A DNA stretch of 64,000 nucleotides from positions 383,940 to 447,939 of the forward strand of contig NZ_LGRA01000022.1 of the NCBI RefSeq assembly GCF_003116095.1. The letters run 5' to 3'. This document shows positions 7,257 to 16,521 of the stretch, piece after piece (the stretch's first letter is position 1; every line of letters begins with the position of its first letter). The notes under the pieces were generated by a model that saw nothing but the letters and a program-made list of their open reading frames with translations, had not been told where the DNA came from and made no database searches. The position numbers and the translations under genes are program-made. The DNA comes from Azospirillum sp. TSO35-2. Lineage in GTDB: Bacteria; Pseudomonadota; Alphaproteobacteria; Azospirillales; Azospirillaceae.

Positions 7257-10200
7257 ATGCGCTTCATCGCCGTGATCCTGTTTTCGGTGGCGCTTCTGGC
7301 GGGGGCGCTGCACCTGGTGCATGTCGAACCCACGGCGGAGGCGCCGACCTTCGCCGGAACCCTGCGGCTGGCCTTCGCCGGCGACCTGACGGGCAGCGGG
7401 CGGGAGTCGCTGCGGACGCTGGGCATCCTCGCCTCGGACATCAACGCCACCGGCGGCATCGACGGCCTTCAGCTCGACATCGTGCCGTTCGACGATCACG
7501 GCGGCCCGGTGGGCGCCCGCCGTGTCGCCAACCTGATCGCCGAGGACGACAGCATCCTGGCGGTGATCGGCCACACCGCGTCCGCCACCTCGACGGCCGC
7601 GGCGCCCATCTACGCCTCCGCCGGCATTCCGGCGGTCAGCCCGTCCGCCACCCATGACGAGTTGACGCGCACCAACCCCTGGTATTTCCGCACCGTCCAT
7701 TCGGATGGTCTGCAGGCGACCTTCCTCGGCGATTACGCCCTCAAGGCGCTGGCCGCCAGCGGTGTCGCGGTGGTGCGCACGCCGCTGGCGCAGACCACCC
7801 CCCTTCCCGGCCTGTTTCGCGCCGCCCTGGCCAAGGACGGGCCGCCGCTGCGGTACGAAACGATGGCCAACCCGGCCGCCCCCAGCTTCACGCGCGAGAT
7901 CGCGGAACTGACCGAGGCCATCCGGGCCCTGCCCCCCGATCTGGTGATCGTGCTGCTGGCGCGCGAGGAACAGGGGGTGGCGCTGGTCCAGGCGATCCGC
8001 GACGCCGGCCTGACCAACCGCATCCTCGGCCCGGACTGGCTGGGGTCCGAACGGTTCGGGCAGGCCCTGGCCCAGCTCCCGCGGGAGCAGCACCATCCCG
8101 GTCTCTACACCGGCCGGCTGATGGTGGTGGCGCCCTTCCTGCCGGACATCGCCAGCCGGGAGGCGAACCAGCTCCTCGCCCGCTACGACGAACAGTACGG
8201 CCCGCTGCGGAACTGGTCGGCTCTGTACGCGTACGACGCCGGGAGGGTGATCGTCGCCGCCATCCAGCGCGCCGGCCTGTCCAAACGCTGGAGCACGCGG
8301 GTGTCGGCGCGGCGCCTGGTGCGCGACCAGCTCGACGCGGTGCGCTCCGCGCTGCACGCCGTCCCGGGGGTCACCGGACCCTTGTATTTCAACGACGACG
8401 GCACCCCGGACCGCGCGATGGCCGTCGGGCAGTTCCACAACGGGCTGGTCGCGGCGCTGACCCAGATCCGCTATGGCGGGCCGACGGCCACGGACGGCGG
8501 GGATGGCCGGCGCGACGTCCGGACCACCGCCGTCGCCCAGGTCGGCCTGGCCGCCGGGCGCATCAGCGACATCGATCCGGCGCAGCGCACCGCCCGGGTC
8601 GAGTTCGACCTGTGGTTCCGTCAGCGCAGCCAGCCCGGCCCGGCCGCCGGCGCGCCGGGTCCGGACGCGTTGACCGACATCGTCTTCATCAACGCCGCCG
8701 AACCGGTCGGCCTGGGCGCGCCGGTGGAACAGGGCACCCGCGACGGCGAGGAATACCGGCTGTTCCACGTCTCCGCCCGCTTCCACATGGACGAGCCGGA
8801 GGGCCAGTCCCGGCGGACCATCGGCGGCCATCACATCAGCGTGCGTTTCCACCACCGCAACCTTCCCTACGAACGGCTGGTCTATGCGCCCGAACGCGAC
8901 GGCGGCAGCGACCAGGATCTGGCCAACGCGCTGACCACCCGCAAGATCGCCGGCAGCGACTGGGTGGTGACCGACGCCTCGCTGCGCGCCGACGTCGCCG
9001 CCAGCCTGCCGGGCAGCAGCCTGCGCAGCGGGGAACGCCGGGACGGCCGCGAGATGTCGACGATCCGCTTCGACCTCGACATGGCGCCACGCGACCAGGG
9101 GCTGCGCCGGCAACTCCACGGCGCGCCGGCGCTGGCCGCCGCGCTGCTGCTGAGCCTGCTGCTGCTCGCCCTGCGCGCCGGCGAACGCTGGACCGAAAGC
9201 CGCCACTGGCCGCGGATGATGCTGCTGACCGACACGGTGCTGACCGGCCTCGCCATGCTGGCCGCCGAATCGGCCCTGCTCGATTCGATCGCCCGCTTCG
9301 GCACCGACCAGCCGATGGCCATGGTGGTGACGCTGTTCGACGTCCTGTGGTGGCTGGTCCCGGCGATCGTCGTCAACCAGGCGCTTCACCGCTTCATCTG
9401 GGACCCCCTGGAGGAATCCAGCGAGCGCGCCATCCCGCAGGTGGTCAAGAGCACCGCCACCCTGCTGATCATGCTGCTGGCGGTGCTGGGCATCATCGCC
9501 CACGTCTTCCAGAAGGACCTGACCAGCCTGCTCGCCACCTCCGGCGTGCTGGCGATGATCATCGGCCTGTCGCTGCAAAGCAACCTGTCCAACATCTTCT
9601 CCGGCATGGTGCTGAACCTGGAGCGGCCGTTCCGCCGCGGTGACTGGATCAAGGTCGGCGACGCGCCGATGGGGCAGGTCATCGACATCTCCTGGCGCTC
9701 GACCAAGATCCAGAGCTTCAACAACTCGGTCATCAGCATCCCCAACGCGCTGGCCGCCGGGGCGCGAATCGAGAACTGCTCCCACCCGAACGGCACCTTC
9801 TTCGCGCAGATGCTGCTGCATGTGACGCCGGGCCACGAGCCGGAGCGCATCGTCAACCTGCTGAGCGACGCGATGCGCCTGGTGCGCAGCGTCGACGGGC
9901 GCAAGCATCTCGGGCTGGTGTGGGTGAAGTTCAACGGCATCGACGAGTTCGGGATGCGGTTTTTCATCGCGTTCGACCTGACCGACCGCGGCCTGCTGCA
10001 ATCGCAGGAGCACGCGGTGCTGCTCAGCATTCACGCGGTGCTGAAGCGGGCCGGCATCACGCTGTCGCAGCGTCAGGCCAACATCCGTCTGGTCGACGGC
10101 ACGACCGACCTGGTCGACCAGCGGCCCGACGCCGCCGTCCTGATCGCGGCGGCCCCGCTGTTCCAGCCGCTGACGCCGGCCGCCCGCGACCGCCTCGCCG

Positions 10201-10643
10201 CGAACGCCAGACCCCGGCGCTGCCTGCCGGGAGACACGATCTTCGCCCAGGGGCAGCCGGGACGCTCGCTGTTCCTGGTGGCCGAGGGCATCGTCCTGCT
10301 CAACACCCCCGGTCCGGAGGGCAAGGACGTCGAGTTGTCGCGCCTCGGCCCGGGGGCGCTGTTCGGCGAGGTGGCGCTGTTGACCGGCGATGTCCGGACG
10401 ACGACAGCGCGCGCCTGGGGGCCGGTGCTGCTGTATGAGGTGGACGAGGTCCATCTGGCCCAGGTGCTGGGCGAGGACCCCGCCCTGCTCGAGGTGCTGG
10501 GCCGGATCGCCAGCGCGCAGTCGCCGGAGATCCGCGGGCAGGAGCTGAACGGCGAGGACGACACCCAGCGCCGCCGCGCCGGCAGCGTGATGTCGCGCAT
10601 CCGCGGCGCCTTCGGCTTCAACGATGCGGCGGTCGGGCCCTGA
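7257..10643 (+). CDS. Periplasmic binding protein - MscS channel - cyclic-nucleotide-binding fusion protein
   Basis: 1128 residues from ATG 7257; upstream extension is possible but a signal peptide starts here. Order: signal peptide (1-22); a type-I periplasmic binding domain like LivJ/Peripla_BP_6 (about 28-400, with LRLAFAGDLTGSGRE and SILAVIGHTASATSTAAAPIY); a beta-rich periplasmic domain (about 420-615); four or five membrane helices (about 622-644, 654-675, 686-710, 731-751, 757-780). The MscS pore and beta domain follow (GLSLQSNLSNIFSGM, then ERPFRRGDWIKVGD), and last a cNMP-binding domain (about 980-1075) with the phosphate cassette FGEVALLTGDVRTTTARA. The layout suggests an inner-membrane channel gated by a periplasmic ligand, probably an amino acid or similar, and tuned by a cytoplasmic cyclic nucleotide. 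Ligand and ion selectivity are unknown. The gene stands alone and converges on the GNAT gene with a 26-bp overlap. Confidence 0.85.
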   Translation: MRFIAVILFSVALLAGALHLVHVEPTAEAPTFAGTLRLAFAGDLTGSGRESLRTLGILASDINATGGIDGLQLDIVPFDDHGGPVGARRVANLIAEDDSILAVIGHTASATSTAAAPIYASAGIPAVSPSATHDELTRTNPWYFRTVHSDGLQATFLGDYALKALAASGVAVVRTPLAQTTPLPGLFRAALAKDGPPLRYETMANPAAPSFTREIAELTEAIRALPPDLVIVLLAREEQGVALVQAIRDAGLTNRILGPDWLGSERFGQALAQLPREQHHPGLYTGRLMVVAPFLPDIASREANQLLARYDEQYGPLRNWSALYAYDAGRVIVAAIQRAGLSKRWSTRVSARRLVRDQLDAVRSALHAVPGVTGPLYFNDDGTPDRAMAVGQFHNGLVAALTQIRYGGPTATDGGDGRRDVRTTAVAQVGLAAGRISDIDPAQRTARVEFDLWFRQRSQPGPAAGAPGPDALTDIVFINAAEPVGLGAPVEQGTRDGEEYRLFHVSARFHMDEPEGQSRRTIGGHHISVRFHHRNLPYERLVYAPERDGGSDQDLANALTTRKIAGSDWVVTDASLRADVAASLPGSSLRSGERRDGREMSTIRFDLDMAPRDQGLRRQLHGAPALAAALLLSLLLLALRAGERWTESRHWPRMMLLTDTVLTGLAMLAAESALLDSIARFGTDQPMAMVVTLFDVLWWLVPAIVVNQALHRFIWDPLEESSERAIPQVVKSTATLLIMLLAVLGIIAHVFQKDLTSLLATSGVLAMIIGLSLQSNLSNIFSGMVLNLERPFRRGDWIKVGDAPMGQVIDISWRSTKIQSFNNSVISIPNALAAGARIENCSHPNGTFFAQMLLHVTPGHEPERIVNLLSDAMRLVRSVDGRKHLGLVWVKFNGIDEFGMRFFIAFDLTDRGLLQSQEHAVLLSIHAVLKRAGITLSQRQANIRLVDGTTDLVDQRPDAAVLIAAAPLFQPLTPAARDRLAANARPRRCLPGDTIFAQGQPGRSLFLVAEGIVLLNTPGPEGKDVELSRLGPGALFGEVALLTGDVRTTTARAWGPVLLYEVDEVHLAQVLGEDPALLEVLGRIASAQSPEIRGQELNGEDDTQRRRAGSVMSRIRGAFGFNDAAVGP

Positions 10644-11361
10644 TCCGGCCGGCGACGCTGTCCGGCGACAGGCGCGCGAACCGCAGGCGGGCGGTGGACG
10701 GGTCGAAGGCGCAGCCGACGAACCCCTCGCCCAGCCAGCGCGCCTGCGTCTCGACGTCGGTCGCGTCGACCCAGCGGCATCCCTCCGCCTCGGGCGGCGC
10801 ATCGGCGGGGGTGATGCGGAACAGGGTGTAGCGCAACCAGCCGTCGAACTTCGGCGCGATCTTGCTGATGGCGAAGCCGGCGGCCAGCATGCTGCGCAGG
10901 CTGGCCCAATTGTCGGTGCGCACGGTGACGAAGCCGAACTCCACGGGCGCCTGCGGAAACAGCCGCTCCACCGCCATCACCATCCGCGTCTGCAGGCCAT
11001 GGCCGCGAAAGGACGGATGGACGATGACCGCGGTCCAATGGGCCACGGCGTCGAGTTCGGCGTCGCGCAGGCCGAAATCATACCCCATCGACTCGGGATC
11101 CCGTCCCGGAAACAGCAGGGCAAAGAAGCCGATCAGCCGCTCCCCGGCCCCCTCCCCAGCCAGCACCCCGACGGTGCATCCGCGCGGGCCGAGCATCTCG
11201 ACGATCTGGGACGGCGTGATCGGGTACATCATGGTGCCGATCGCCGCCGCCTGCAGCGCCGCGATCGCACCGGCGTGGGACGGGTCGAGAAACACGAGGC
11301 GGATGTCCTGGGCCGGCCCGCCGTCGTGTCCCGGCAGCCGCGCCCGGCCGATCTCGATCAC
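10618..11361 (-). CDS. GNAT family N-acetyltransferase
   Basis: 247 residues from a GTG start at 11361 that overlaps the stop of the upstream MFS gene (GTGA). The GNAT core is visible at about 80-180. The acetyl-CoA loop is in HWTAVIVHPSFRGHGLQTRM (V-x-P-x-x-R-G-x-G-x-x-x form), followed by AVERLFPQAPVEFGFVTVR and NWASLRSMLAAGFAISK. The family transfers an acetyl group to an amine of a small molecule or protein. Its place as the last gene of the racemase / binding protein / sensor-MFS operon suggests an amino-acid-like substrate or a modification step for the same ligand. That is inference. Confidence 0.75.
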   Translation of the reverse strand: MIEIGRARLPGHDGGPAQDIRLVFLDPSHAGAIAALQAAAIGTMMYPITPSQIVEMLGPRGCTVGVLAGEGAGERLIGFFALLFPGRDPESMGYDFGLRDAELDAVAHWTAVIVHPSFRGHGLQTRMVMAVERLFPQAPVEFGFVTVRTDNWASLRSMLAAGFAISKIAPKFDGWLRYTLFRITPADAPPEAEGCRWVDATDVETQARWLGEGFVGCAFDPSTARLRFARLSPDSVAGRIRARPPHR

Positions 11362-13754
11362 GCCGCACCGCCGGGGGCGGCCGCCTCGGACGCGGCGCCG
11401 CGGCGGTTCAACCACAGCGACATCAGCAGGTGCAGCAGCAGCCCGATCGCCAGCCCGGCGCTGATCAGGGTCGCGCCGGCGGTTCCGGCGACCGCGGCGG
11501 CGCTGAACAGCAACGGACCGATGACCTGCCCGAGCTTGCGGGCGTTGAGGTGATAGGACTGGGGAACCGCCAGCCCATGGGTCCCGACCACCGGCAGATG
11601 CTCCAGATAGCGCTGCTGCGCCGACAGGCCGAAGCTGTCGCTCAGCCCCAGCAGCAGGATCGCGACGAACGCGCCGGCCAGACTGCCGGTCAGCGCGAAG
11701 GCGACCAGCCCGGCGGCCATGACGAGGCCGGAGACCAGAACCGGCCAGGCCGGCGCGATCCGGCTGTTGCGCAAGGCCCGCGACAGGTGCGGCCCCAGAT
11801 AGACGATGCACAGCCCATACAGCAGGAAGGCCTGCCCGACCGTCGAGGTCGGCTGCCCCAACCCCGACGCGAACAGCGGGAAGTAATAGATCAGGAACAT
11901 GCTGCAGGCCGAGGTCGGGATCGACACCAGCAGCAGAAAGGCGACGAAGGAGCCGTCCAGCCAGACCGGCCGTCGGGTCGCCGGTCTTCCGGCATTCTCC
12001 ACCATCGCCACCACCGGATCCTCGGCCTTGCCCGCCGCCTCGGCGGCGCGCGGCAGCAGCAGGAACACCTGCGCCAGCGCCAGCGCCAGCACCGCGCCGG
12101 CGATCAGGAACACCATCCGGGTGCCGATCTCGCCGGCCAGCAGGCTGCCGGCGACGGCCCCGCAATTCACCCCGACATACATGCCGGAGAACATTTCGGA
12201 ATAGGCGCCGGTGTCCGGATCCTGGCGCCGCAGCCAGTCGATCAGCCGGTAGATGCCCATCAGCGCCAGCATCGCCCCGGCACCCGTGGCGCCGCGGGCG
12301 ACGACGAAGAGCACCGGATGGTCCGCCAGCCCGGAGCCGACCGCGCCCGCCACCGCCAGCAGCAATCCACCCGCCGTCATCATCCGCCAGCCGGCCCGCC
12401 GCCCCAGCCAGCCGGCGGCCATGATGGCGAAGGCGCCGCACATCATCTCCGCCGACACCGGTGCCGCCGCCGCCTGCGGAACGGTCAGGCCGAAGAAGCC
12501 CTGGTCGAAGCCCTGCATGATGACCGGCACGAAGGACGCCGACAGGAACACCCCGAAATAGAGCGAGAAGGTGAGGAAGCGCATGCCGGCCGTCGTCCGG
12601 GTGGTCACCGCCGCGACGTCGGTTCCGGACCGCGTCCGCCGGCTGGCGAACACATGCAGTTCGTACAGGAACATCAGCGAGATGATCAGGATCGTCACGT
12701 TGTTGACGACGATGCTCAGGACGTTCTTCTCGATGAAGCTGTTGTCGATGACGATCTTCAGGGACGGCGCCATGTACTCGCGGTCGTTCGCCAGGGGCTT
12801 GCCGACCACGACGTCCCCGTCGGCCGCAGCGCCGCCGTAGCCGATCCGGACGGCGTTGCCGGCCTCGTCCGGCAGATCCAGTTCGATCCGCTTGATGTGC
12901 GGCACGAACGCGGTGATCTCCTTGAAATAGCCGTCGATGTCGGAGAAGGAGCGGTAGGTCACGCCGCGGCCGACCACCGACGCGAAGTCGGTCGCGATGA
13001 TGTTCTGGACGATCTCGGTGGTGTTCTCGGCGGTGCGCAGGTAGGCCTCGTTGAAGAAGGCGTAGCCCTTGATGCCGACCGCGACCTGCACCAGCGCCGC
13101 GATCACCAGCACCGCGCGGCCGCCACCGCCCTCGGCGTTCCGACGCACCAGGGCGAGCCCGGCGAGCAGCACCAGCGCGACGCCGCCCAGCACCGCGACG
13201 AAGATCAGGCTCTGGCGTTCGAAGGACCGCACATAGTCGTCGATGATCGCGTCGGACGCGGCGATGACCAGCGTGCCGATCCAGGCGCCGTCCTCCGCCC
13301 CCCGGATGGGCAGGAACAGCTTGTGGGAGCCGCGGTCGGTGTCGTGATAGTGGAAGGAGGGGGCGTGGCTGAATTCCGTCGCCGTCTTGCGCCGCTCGAA
13401 CCCCGTCAGCGTCGAGCCGATCTGGTCGAGGAAGGCGTAGGTGCCGATGGAGTGAACGACCTGCCCGTCCGGAAGCGCCACGGCGACGCCATTGACCTGC
13501 GGCAGATAGCTTTTGAGCTGCCCGAGCGTGCGCTCCATCCCATGGAAGTTGTCGATCGATTTCCCGTACTTGACCGCATACTCGATGCTGCTGACGACCT
13601 TGCGTCCGGCGACGCTGAAGGTGGAGAACAGCGCGTCGCTGAAGTCACGCCGGAAGGAGCCGATGTTCACGCCGGTGCTGAACCCGAGCGCGATCACGAT
13701 CAGGAGGACTGACGGAACGACGGTTGCGAGAAATCTCCCGGCCCTGCTCTTCAC
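11358..13754 (-). CDS. Dual-sensor major facilitator superfamily protein
   Basis: 798 residues, nearly twice the usual MFS length. The N-terminal half looks like two periplasmic sensor (Cache-like) domains held by membrane helices: helix about 9-29, sensor 30-175, helices about 180-200 and 215-235, sensor 236-345, helix about 347-367. Each sensor shows the pattern 'F..y.k.i..f.phi..iel.lPd..g' seen in Cache domains. Residues 390-790 are a twelve-helix MFS permease. MFS motif A is weak (LGRRAGWRMM). I know of such sensor-MFS fusions only as uncharacterised proteins. The gene lies 25 bp after the ABC_sub_bind gene and overlaps the GNAT gene, so it is part of a four-gene operon. It could be a ligand-regulated exporter or a transceptor. 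Confidence 0.75.
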   Translation of the reverse strand: MKSRAGRFLATVVPSVLLIVIALGFSTGVNIGSFRRDFSDALFSTFSVAGRKVVSSIEYAVKYGKSIDNFHGMERTLGQLKSYLPQVNGVAVALPDGQVVHSIGTYAFLDQIGSTLTGFERRKTATEFSHAPSFHYHDTDRGSHKLFLPIRGAEDGAWIGTLVIAASDAIIDDYVRSFERQSLIFVAVLGGVALVLLAGLALVRRNAEGGGGRAVLVIAALVQVAVGIKGYAFFNEAYLRTAENTTEIVQNIIATDFASVVGRGVTYRSFSDIDGYFKEITAFVPHIKRIELDLPDEAGNAVRIGYGGAAADGDVVVGKPLANDREYMAPSLKIVIDNSFIEKNVLSIVVNNVTILIISLMFLYELHVFASRRTRSGTDVAAVTTRTTAGMRFLTFSLYFGVFLSASFVPVIMQGFDQGFFGLTVPQAAAAPVSAEMMCGAFAIMAAGWLGRRAGWRMMTAGGLLLAVAGAVGSGLADHPVLFVVARGATGAGAMLALMGIYRLIDWLRRQDPDTGAYSEMFSGMYVGVNCGAVAGSLLAGEIGTRMVFLIAGAVLALALAQVFLLLPRAAEAAGKAEDPVVAMVENAGRPATRRPVWLDGSFVAFLLLVSIPTSACSMFLIYYFPLFASGLGQPTSTVGQAFLLYGLCIVYLGPHLSRALRNSRIAPAWPVLVSGLVMAAGLVAFALTGSLAGAFVAILLLGLSDSFGLSAQQRYLEHLPVVGTHGLAVPQSYHLNARKLGQVIGPLLFSAAAVAGTAGATLISAGLAIGLLLHLLMSLWLNRRGAASEAAAPGGAA

Positions 13755-13779
13755 GGACGCATTCCTCGATCTGTACCGG

Positions 13780-14985
13780 CTACTGTTCCGTGCCGATGGT
13801 GGTGTAGATGTTGTCGGCGGCCAGCAGCGCGGACATGGCCGGCCGATAGTTCATCTTTGCCGCCACCGCCAGATTCCACGCGATGGTCGGGGTGTCGAAG
13901 TAGGTCTGGGGCATGCGGCGCAAGGGCTCGCCGTTGATCAGGCGGGCGATCACCGAGGCACCGAAATGGCCGATGCCTTCGAAATCGGCGCGCGCCACGC
14001 TCATCAGGGCACCGCGCTCGACCTCCTCCGGTCCGAGCTGCGAGAAGGTGGGGATGCCGCGATCCTGGAAGATGCGCACCAGCGTGGCGAAGCGATCGAG
14101 CGACCAGCGGCCATAGGTGATGTACATGGCGTCGACGCGGGTCGCCAGATCGCTCCACGCGTCGGCCAGATCGGTGTAGTAGCGCTCCACGTCGTCGGGG
14201 CCGGCCGGCGCCCGGACATGGTTCGCCACCACCTCGTAGCCCAGCGGCCGCGCCATCGCCTCGACGTCGGTGACCGACGCGATGGCCCGTCCGGCGGACG
14301 AATCCTCGAACGCGACGCCCAGGCGCCGGAACCGGAAGGTCTCGTGGAAAATGCGCAACTGGCGCTGAAAGCGCTGCGGATCGACATGCGCCCAGATGTG
14401 GTCGTGGCCGGTGTCCTCCACCGAGGCGATGATGCCGGCGGCGACCGCGTTCGTCGTCGAGAAGACCAGGGTCGGAACCTTGTGGCGCTCCACCCCGATC
14501 CGCTGACCGGCCAGCGTTCCCATGACGATCATCAGGTCGATGTCGCGGCTGGATTCGAGCCGCTGGAGAATCGGTTCCGCCGGATTGTGGTCGAGGCCAC
14601 CGTACCACGCGTCGGGCACGAAGCGGATGCGCGCGCCAAGGTCATGATCGGACAGCCAGCGCCACAGAGCCTGGCTGTCGGTCTGCCCGGCCTCGTAGGG
14701 CATGCGGGCACCGCCGCGCAGCCAGGTCAGAGCCTCCAGCCCCTGGACGAGGCTGGCGAGCGTCCCGGTGTAGTTGCCGTAGGGCATCGATTCGGCATAG
14801 CCGATGCGCCAGACGCGGTCGTCGCCCAGCCGTGGAAGCAGCGCGTTGTCGGAGGACGGCCGCGCCAGCGCCGGCGTCGCCCCCCCTGCCCCGGCCAGGG
14901 TCAGCGTCGCTGTCCCGACCAGCATGCTGCGCCGTGTCAACGACATGACGGACGGGGGCATGGTGGACGACGGCATGACGGACAA
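13780..14985 (-). CDS. ABC_sub_bind-type (PF04392-like) substrate-binding protein, Tat-exported
   Basis: 401 residues; ATG 14946 (MSLTRRSML) is an alternative start. A twin-arginine leader TRRSMLVGTATLTLAGAG precedes the ALA cleavage site. The mature part follows the ABC_sub_bind pattern: IGYAESMPYGNYTGTLASL at the start, IDLMIVMGTLAGQRI, VPTLVFSTTNAVAAGI and RLGVAFEDSSAGRA, then IARLINGEPL near the end. Relatives bind amino acids such as Trp or Tyr, or other small ligands, usually with a separate ABC permease. No permease or ATPase is adjacent. Instead it sits between an alanine racemase and the sensor-MFS gene, so it may present ligand to that protein. Confidence 0.75.
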   Translation of the reverse strand: MSVMPSSTMPPSVMSLTRRSMLVGTATLTLAGAGGATPALARPSSDNALLPRLGDDRVWRIGYAESMPYGNYTGTLASLVQGLEALTWLRGGARMPYEAGQTDSQALWRWLSDHDLGARIRFVPDAWYGGLDHNPAEPILQRLESSRDIDLMIVMGTLAGQRIGVERHKVPTLVFSTTNAVAAGIIASVEDTGHDHIWAHVDPQRFQRQLRIFHETFRFRRLGVAFEDSSAGRAIASVTDVEAMARPLGYEVVANHVRAPAGPDDVERYYTDLADAWSDLATRVDAMYITYGRWSLDRFATLVRIFQDRGIPTFSQLGPEEVERGALMSVARADFEGIGHFGASVIARLINGEPLRRMPQTYFDTPTIAWNLAVAAKMNYRPAMSALLAADNIYTTIGTEQ

Positions 14986-15012
14986 ATCTCCCAGACGCTG
15001 CGACGCTCACGT

Positions 15013-16218
15013 TCAGGCATGACGATAGGGCCGTCCGGGATCGCTGTCACGATCGGCGTACCCCAACCGGTCAAGCTCCTCCCCCTGTCCCACCGGCGGG
15101 TCGCCGCCGACATACACGCGCCGGGCGCGCGGCCCCAGCATCAGCACCGCCGAGGGGCGGATGCCGTTCCAGCGGCCGATGTCCTCGACCCGGATGGCAT
15201 CGGCACCCTGGGCGCCGACCACCACCACCTCGTCGCTCAGCGCGGCCTCGGGAATCGCGGAGATGTCGGCCAGCACCATGCCCATGAAGGCCTCGCCGAC
15301 CAGCGGGGCACGCTGGCCGCGGATCAGCACGGCGGTGTCCTTGAACCGCAGCAGGAAGGGGGCGTCCGCATAGCCGAGGGAGATCGTCGCCAGCCGCCCG
15401 CCGGTCGCCAGCCGCGCGTCGCCGCCATAGCCGACGTCGCCGCCCGGAACCATGTCGGCGATGAAGGCGATGCGCGACACCACCTCCATCACCGGGCGGA
15501 AGGGAAAGCGCCGGCCATCCGGCGGGTTCATGCGAATGCCGTACAGCACCGCGCCCAGCCGCACCATGTCGAACGCCGCGTCGCTGGTGTTCAGCAGCCC
15601 CGGGCTGGTGATGGCGTGCACCAGCGGCGGCCGCAGGCCGCGCCCCTCGACCCTGGCCAGCAAGGCGCGGAAGTCCGACAGCTCCTGGTCGATCTGCCGG
15701 GGATCGTCGCGGTAGGTGCCGATCATCTGCATGAACAGGCCTTCGGCGTGCAGATGCTCGAGCCGGCCGAGGCGCTGCAGCAACCCTTCCGCAAGGTCGT
15801 GATCCGCGCCCAGTCCGCCGGCCCGGTCGGCCCTGACCCGGACATGCACCGGCAGACGGCGGCCGGCGGTACCGGCGGCGGCGTCCAAGGCGTGCACCGC
15901 GTCGAACGAGGCGACGGCGGCGGTCAGGCCATGCGCGGCGACCAGCGTCGCCTCTTCGGGCAACAGCGGGTTCAGCACCAGGATCGGGATGCGCACGCCG
16001 CCGTCCCGCAGCGCCACGCCTTCATCGACGCTGTCGACCGCCAGACCGCAGACACCGAAACGCTCCAACGCCCGTGCGACCGGCAGCGCCCCATGCCCAT
16101 AGCCGTTGGCCTTCACCACGCCATAGATTTTCGTGCGCTGCGGCAGCAACTTGCGGGCGGCGGCCAAATTCTCCGCGAGCCGATCCAGACGGACCACGGC
16201 CCGGCAGGCGCCCTTCAC
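15013..16218 (-). CDS. alr: Alanine racemase (PLP-dependent amino-acid racemase)
   Basis: About 401 residues from GTG 16218. An in-frame TTG at 16305 would add 29 residues, but it lies inside a TTGACA hexamer that looks like a -35 box. Fold-type III racemase: the PLP lysine is in VVKANGYGHG, 25-35 residues in. The catalytic Tyr of the C-terminal domain is in GDVGYGGD, and NTSDAAFDMVRLGAVLYGI and GEAFMGMVLADIS match the family. It interconverts L- and D-alanine, usually for peptidoglycan. The setting with a solute-binding protein, a sensor-MFS protein and a GNAT enzyme suggests a dedicated, possibly non-housekeeping, amino-acid racemase; broader substrate range is possible. First gene of the operon. 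Confidence 0.85.
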   Translation of the reverse strand: MKGACRAVVRLDRLAENLAAARKLLPQRTKIYGVVKANGYGHGALPVARALERFGVCGLAVDSVDEGVALRDGGVRIPILVLNPLLPEEATLVAAHGLTAAVASFDAVHALDAAAGTAGRRLPVHVRVRADRAGGLGADHDLAEGLLQRLGRLEHLHAEGLFMQMIGTYRDDPRQIDQELSDFRALLARVEGRGLRPPLVHAITSPGLLNTSDAAFDMVRLGAVLYGIRMNPPDGRRFPFRPVMEVVSRIAFIADMVPGGDVGYGGDARLATGGRLATISLGYADAPFLLRFKDTAVLIRGQRAPLVGEAFMGMVLADISAIPEAALSDEVVVVGAQGADAIRVEDIGRWNGIRPSAVLMLGPRARRVYVGGDPPVGQGEELDRLGYADRDSDPGRPYRHA

Positions 16219-16521
16219 GACAGGTTGAGCACTCAATCCATTGTCCAACGCTGCAATCCACCCCCGCCTCGTGCCAAACGGTACCCGTTCCCCAGGACTT
16301 GTCAAATGCTGCTTTAATGTTCGCGATCCCGGTGTCCCGCCGATTGGGTAATCATGGTAAATATATTGTTAATATTCACGCGCCCGCATCCTGTTGCCCT
16401 TTGAGACCGCGAGCGGAGCATTGCGTCGGCCAGGCGTCGTCTTGACAGGGGGGCGGTCGGCATTCTCATAATCCGCACGCCGCGCGCAACCGACCACGCG
16501 GTCGTCCCTGGGAGCCTCGTC

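Noticed and set aside
6993-10802. Very long minus-strand open frame opposite the MscS fusion gene
   Set aside because: Its translation is Arg/Gly/His-rich and repetitive, typical of the antisense of a high-GC gene, and it fully shadows a clear multi-domain protein.
16219-16305. N-terminal extension of alanine racemase from TTG 16305
   Set aside because: The TTG is part of TTGACA, which looks like a promoter -35 box, and the extra residues do not match the family; kept only as an alternative.
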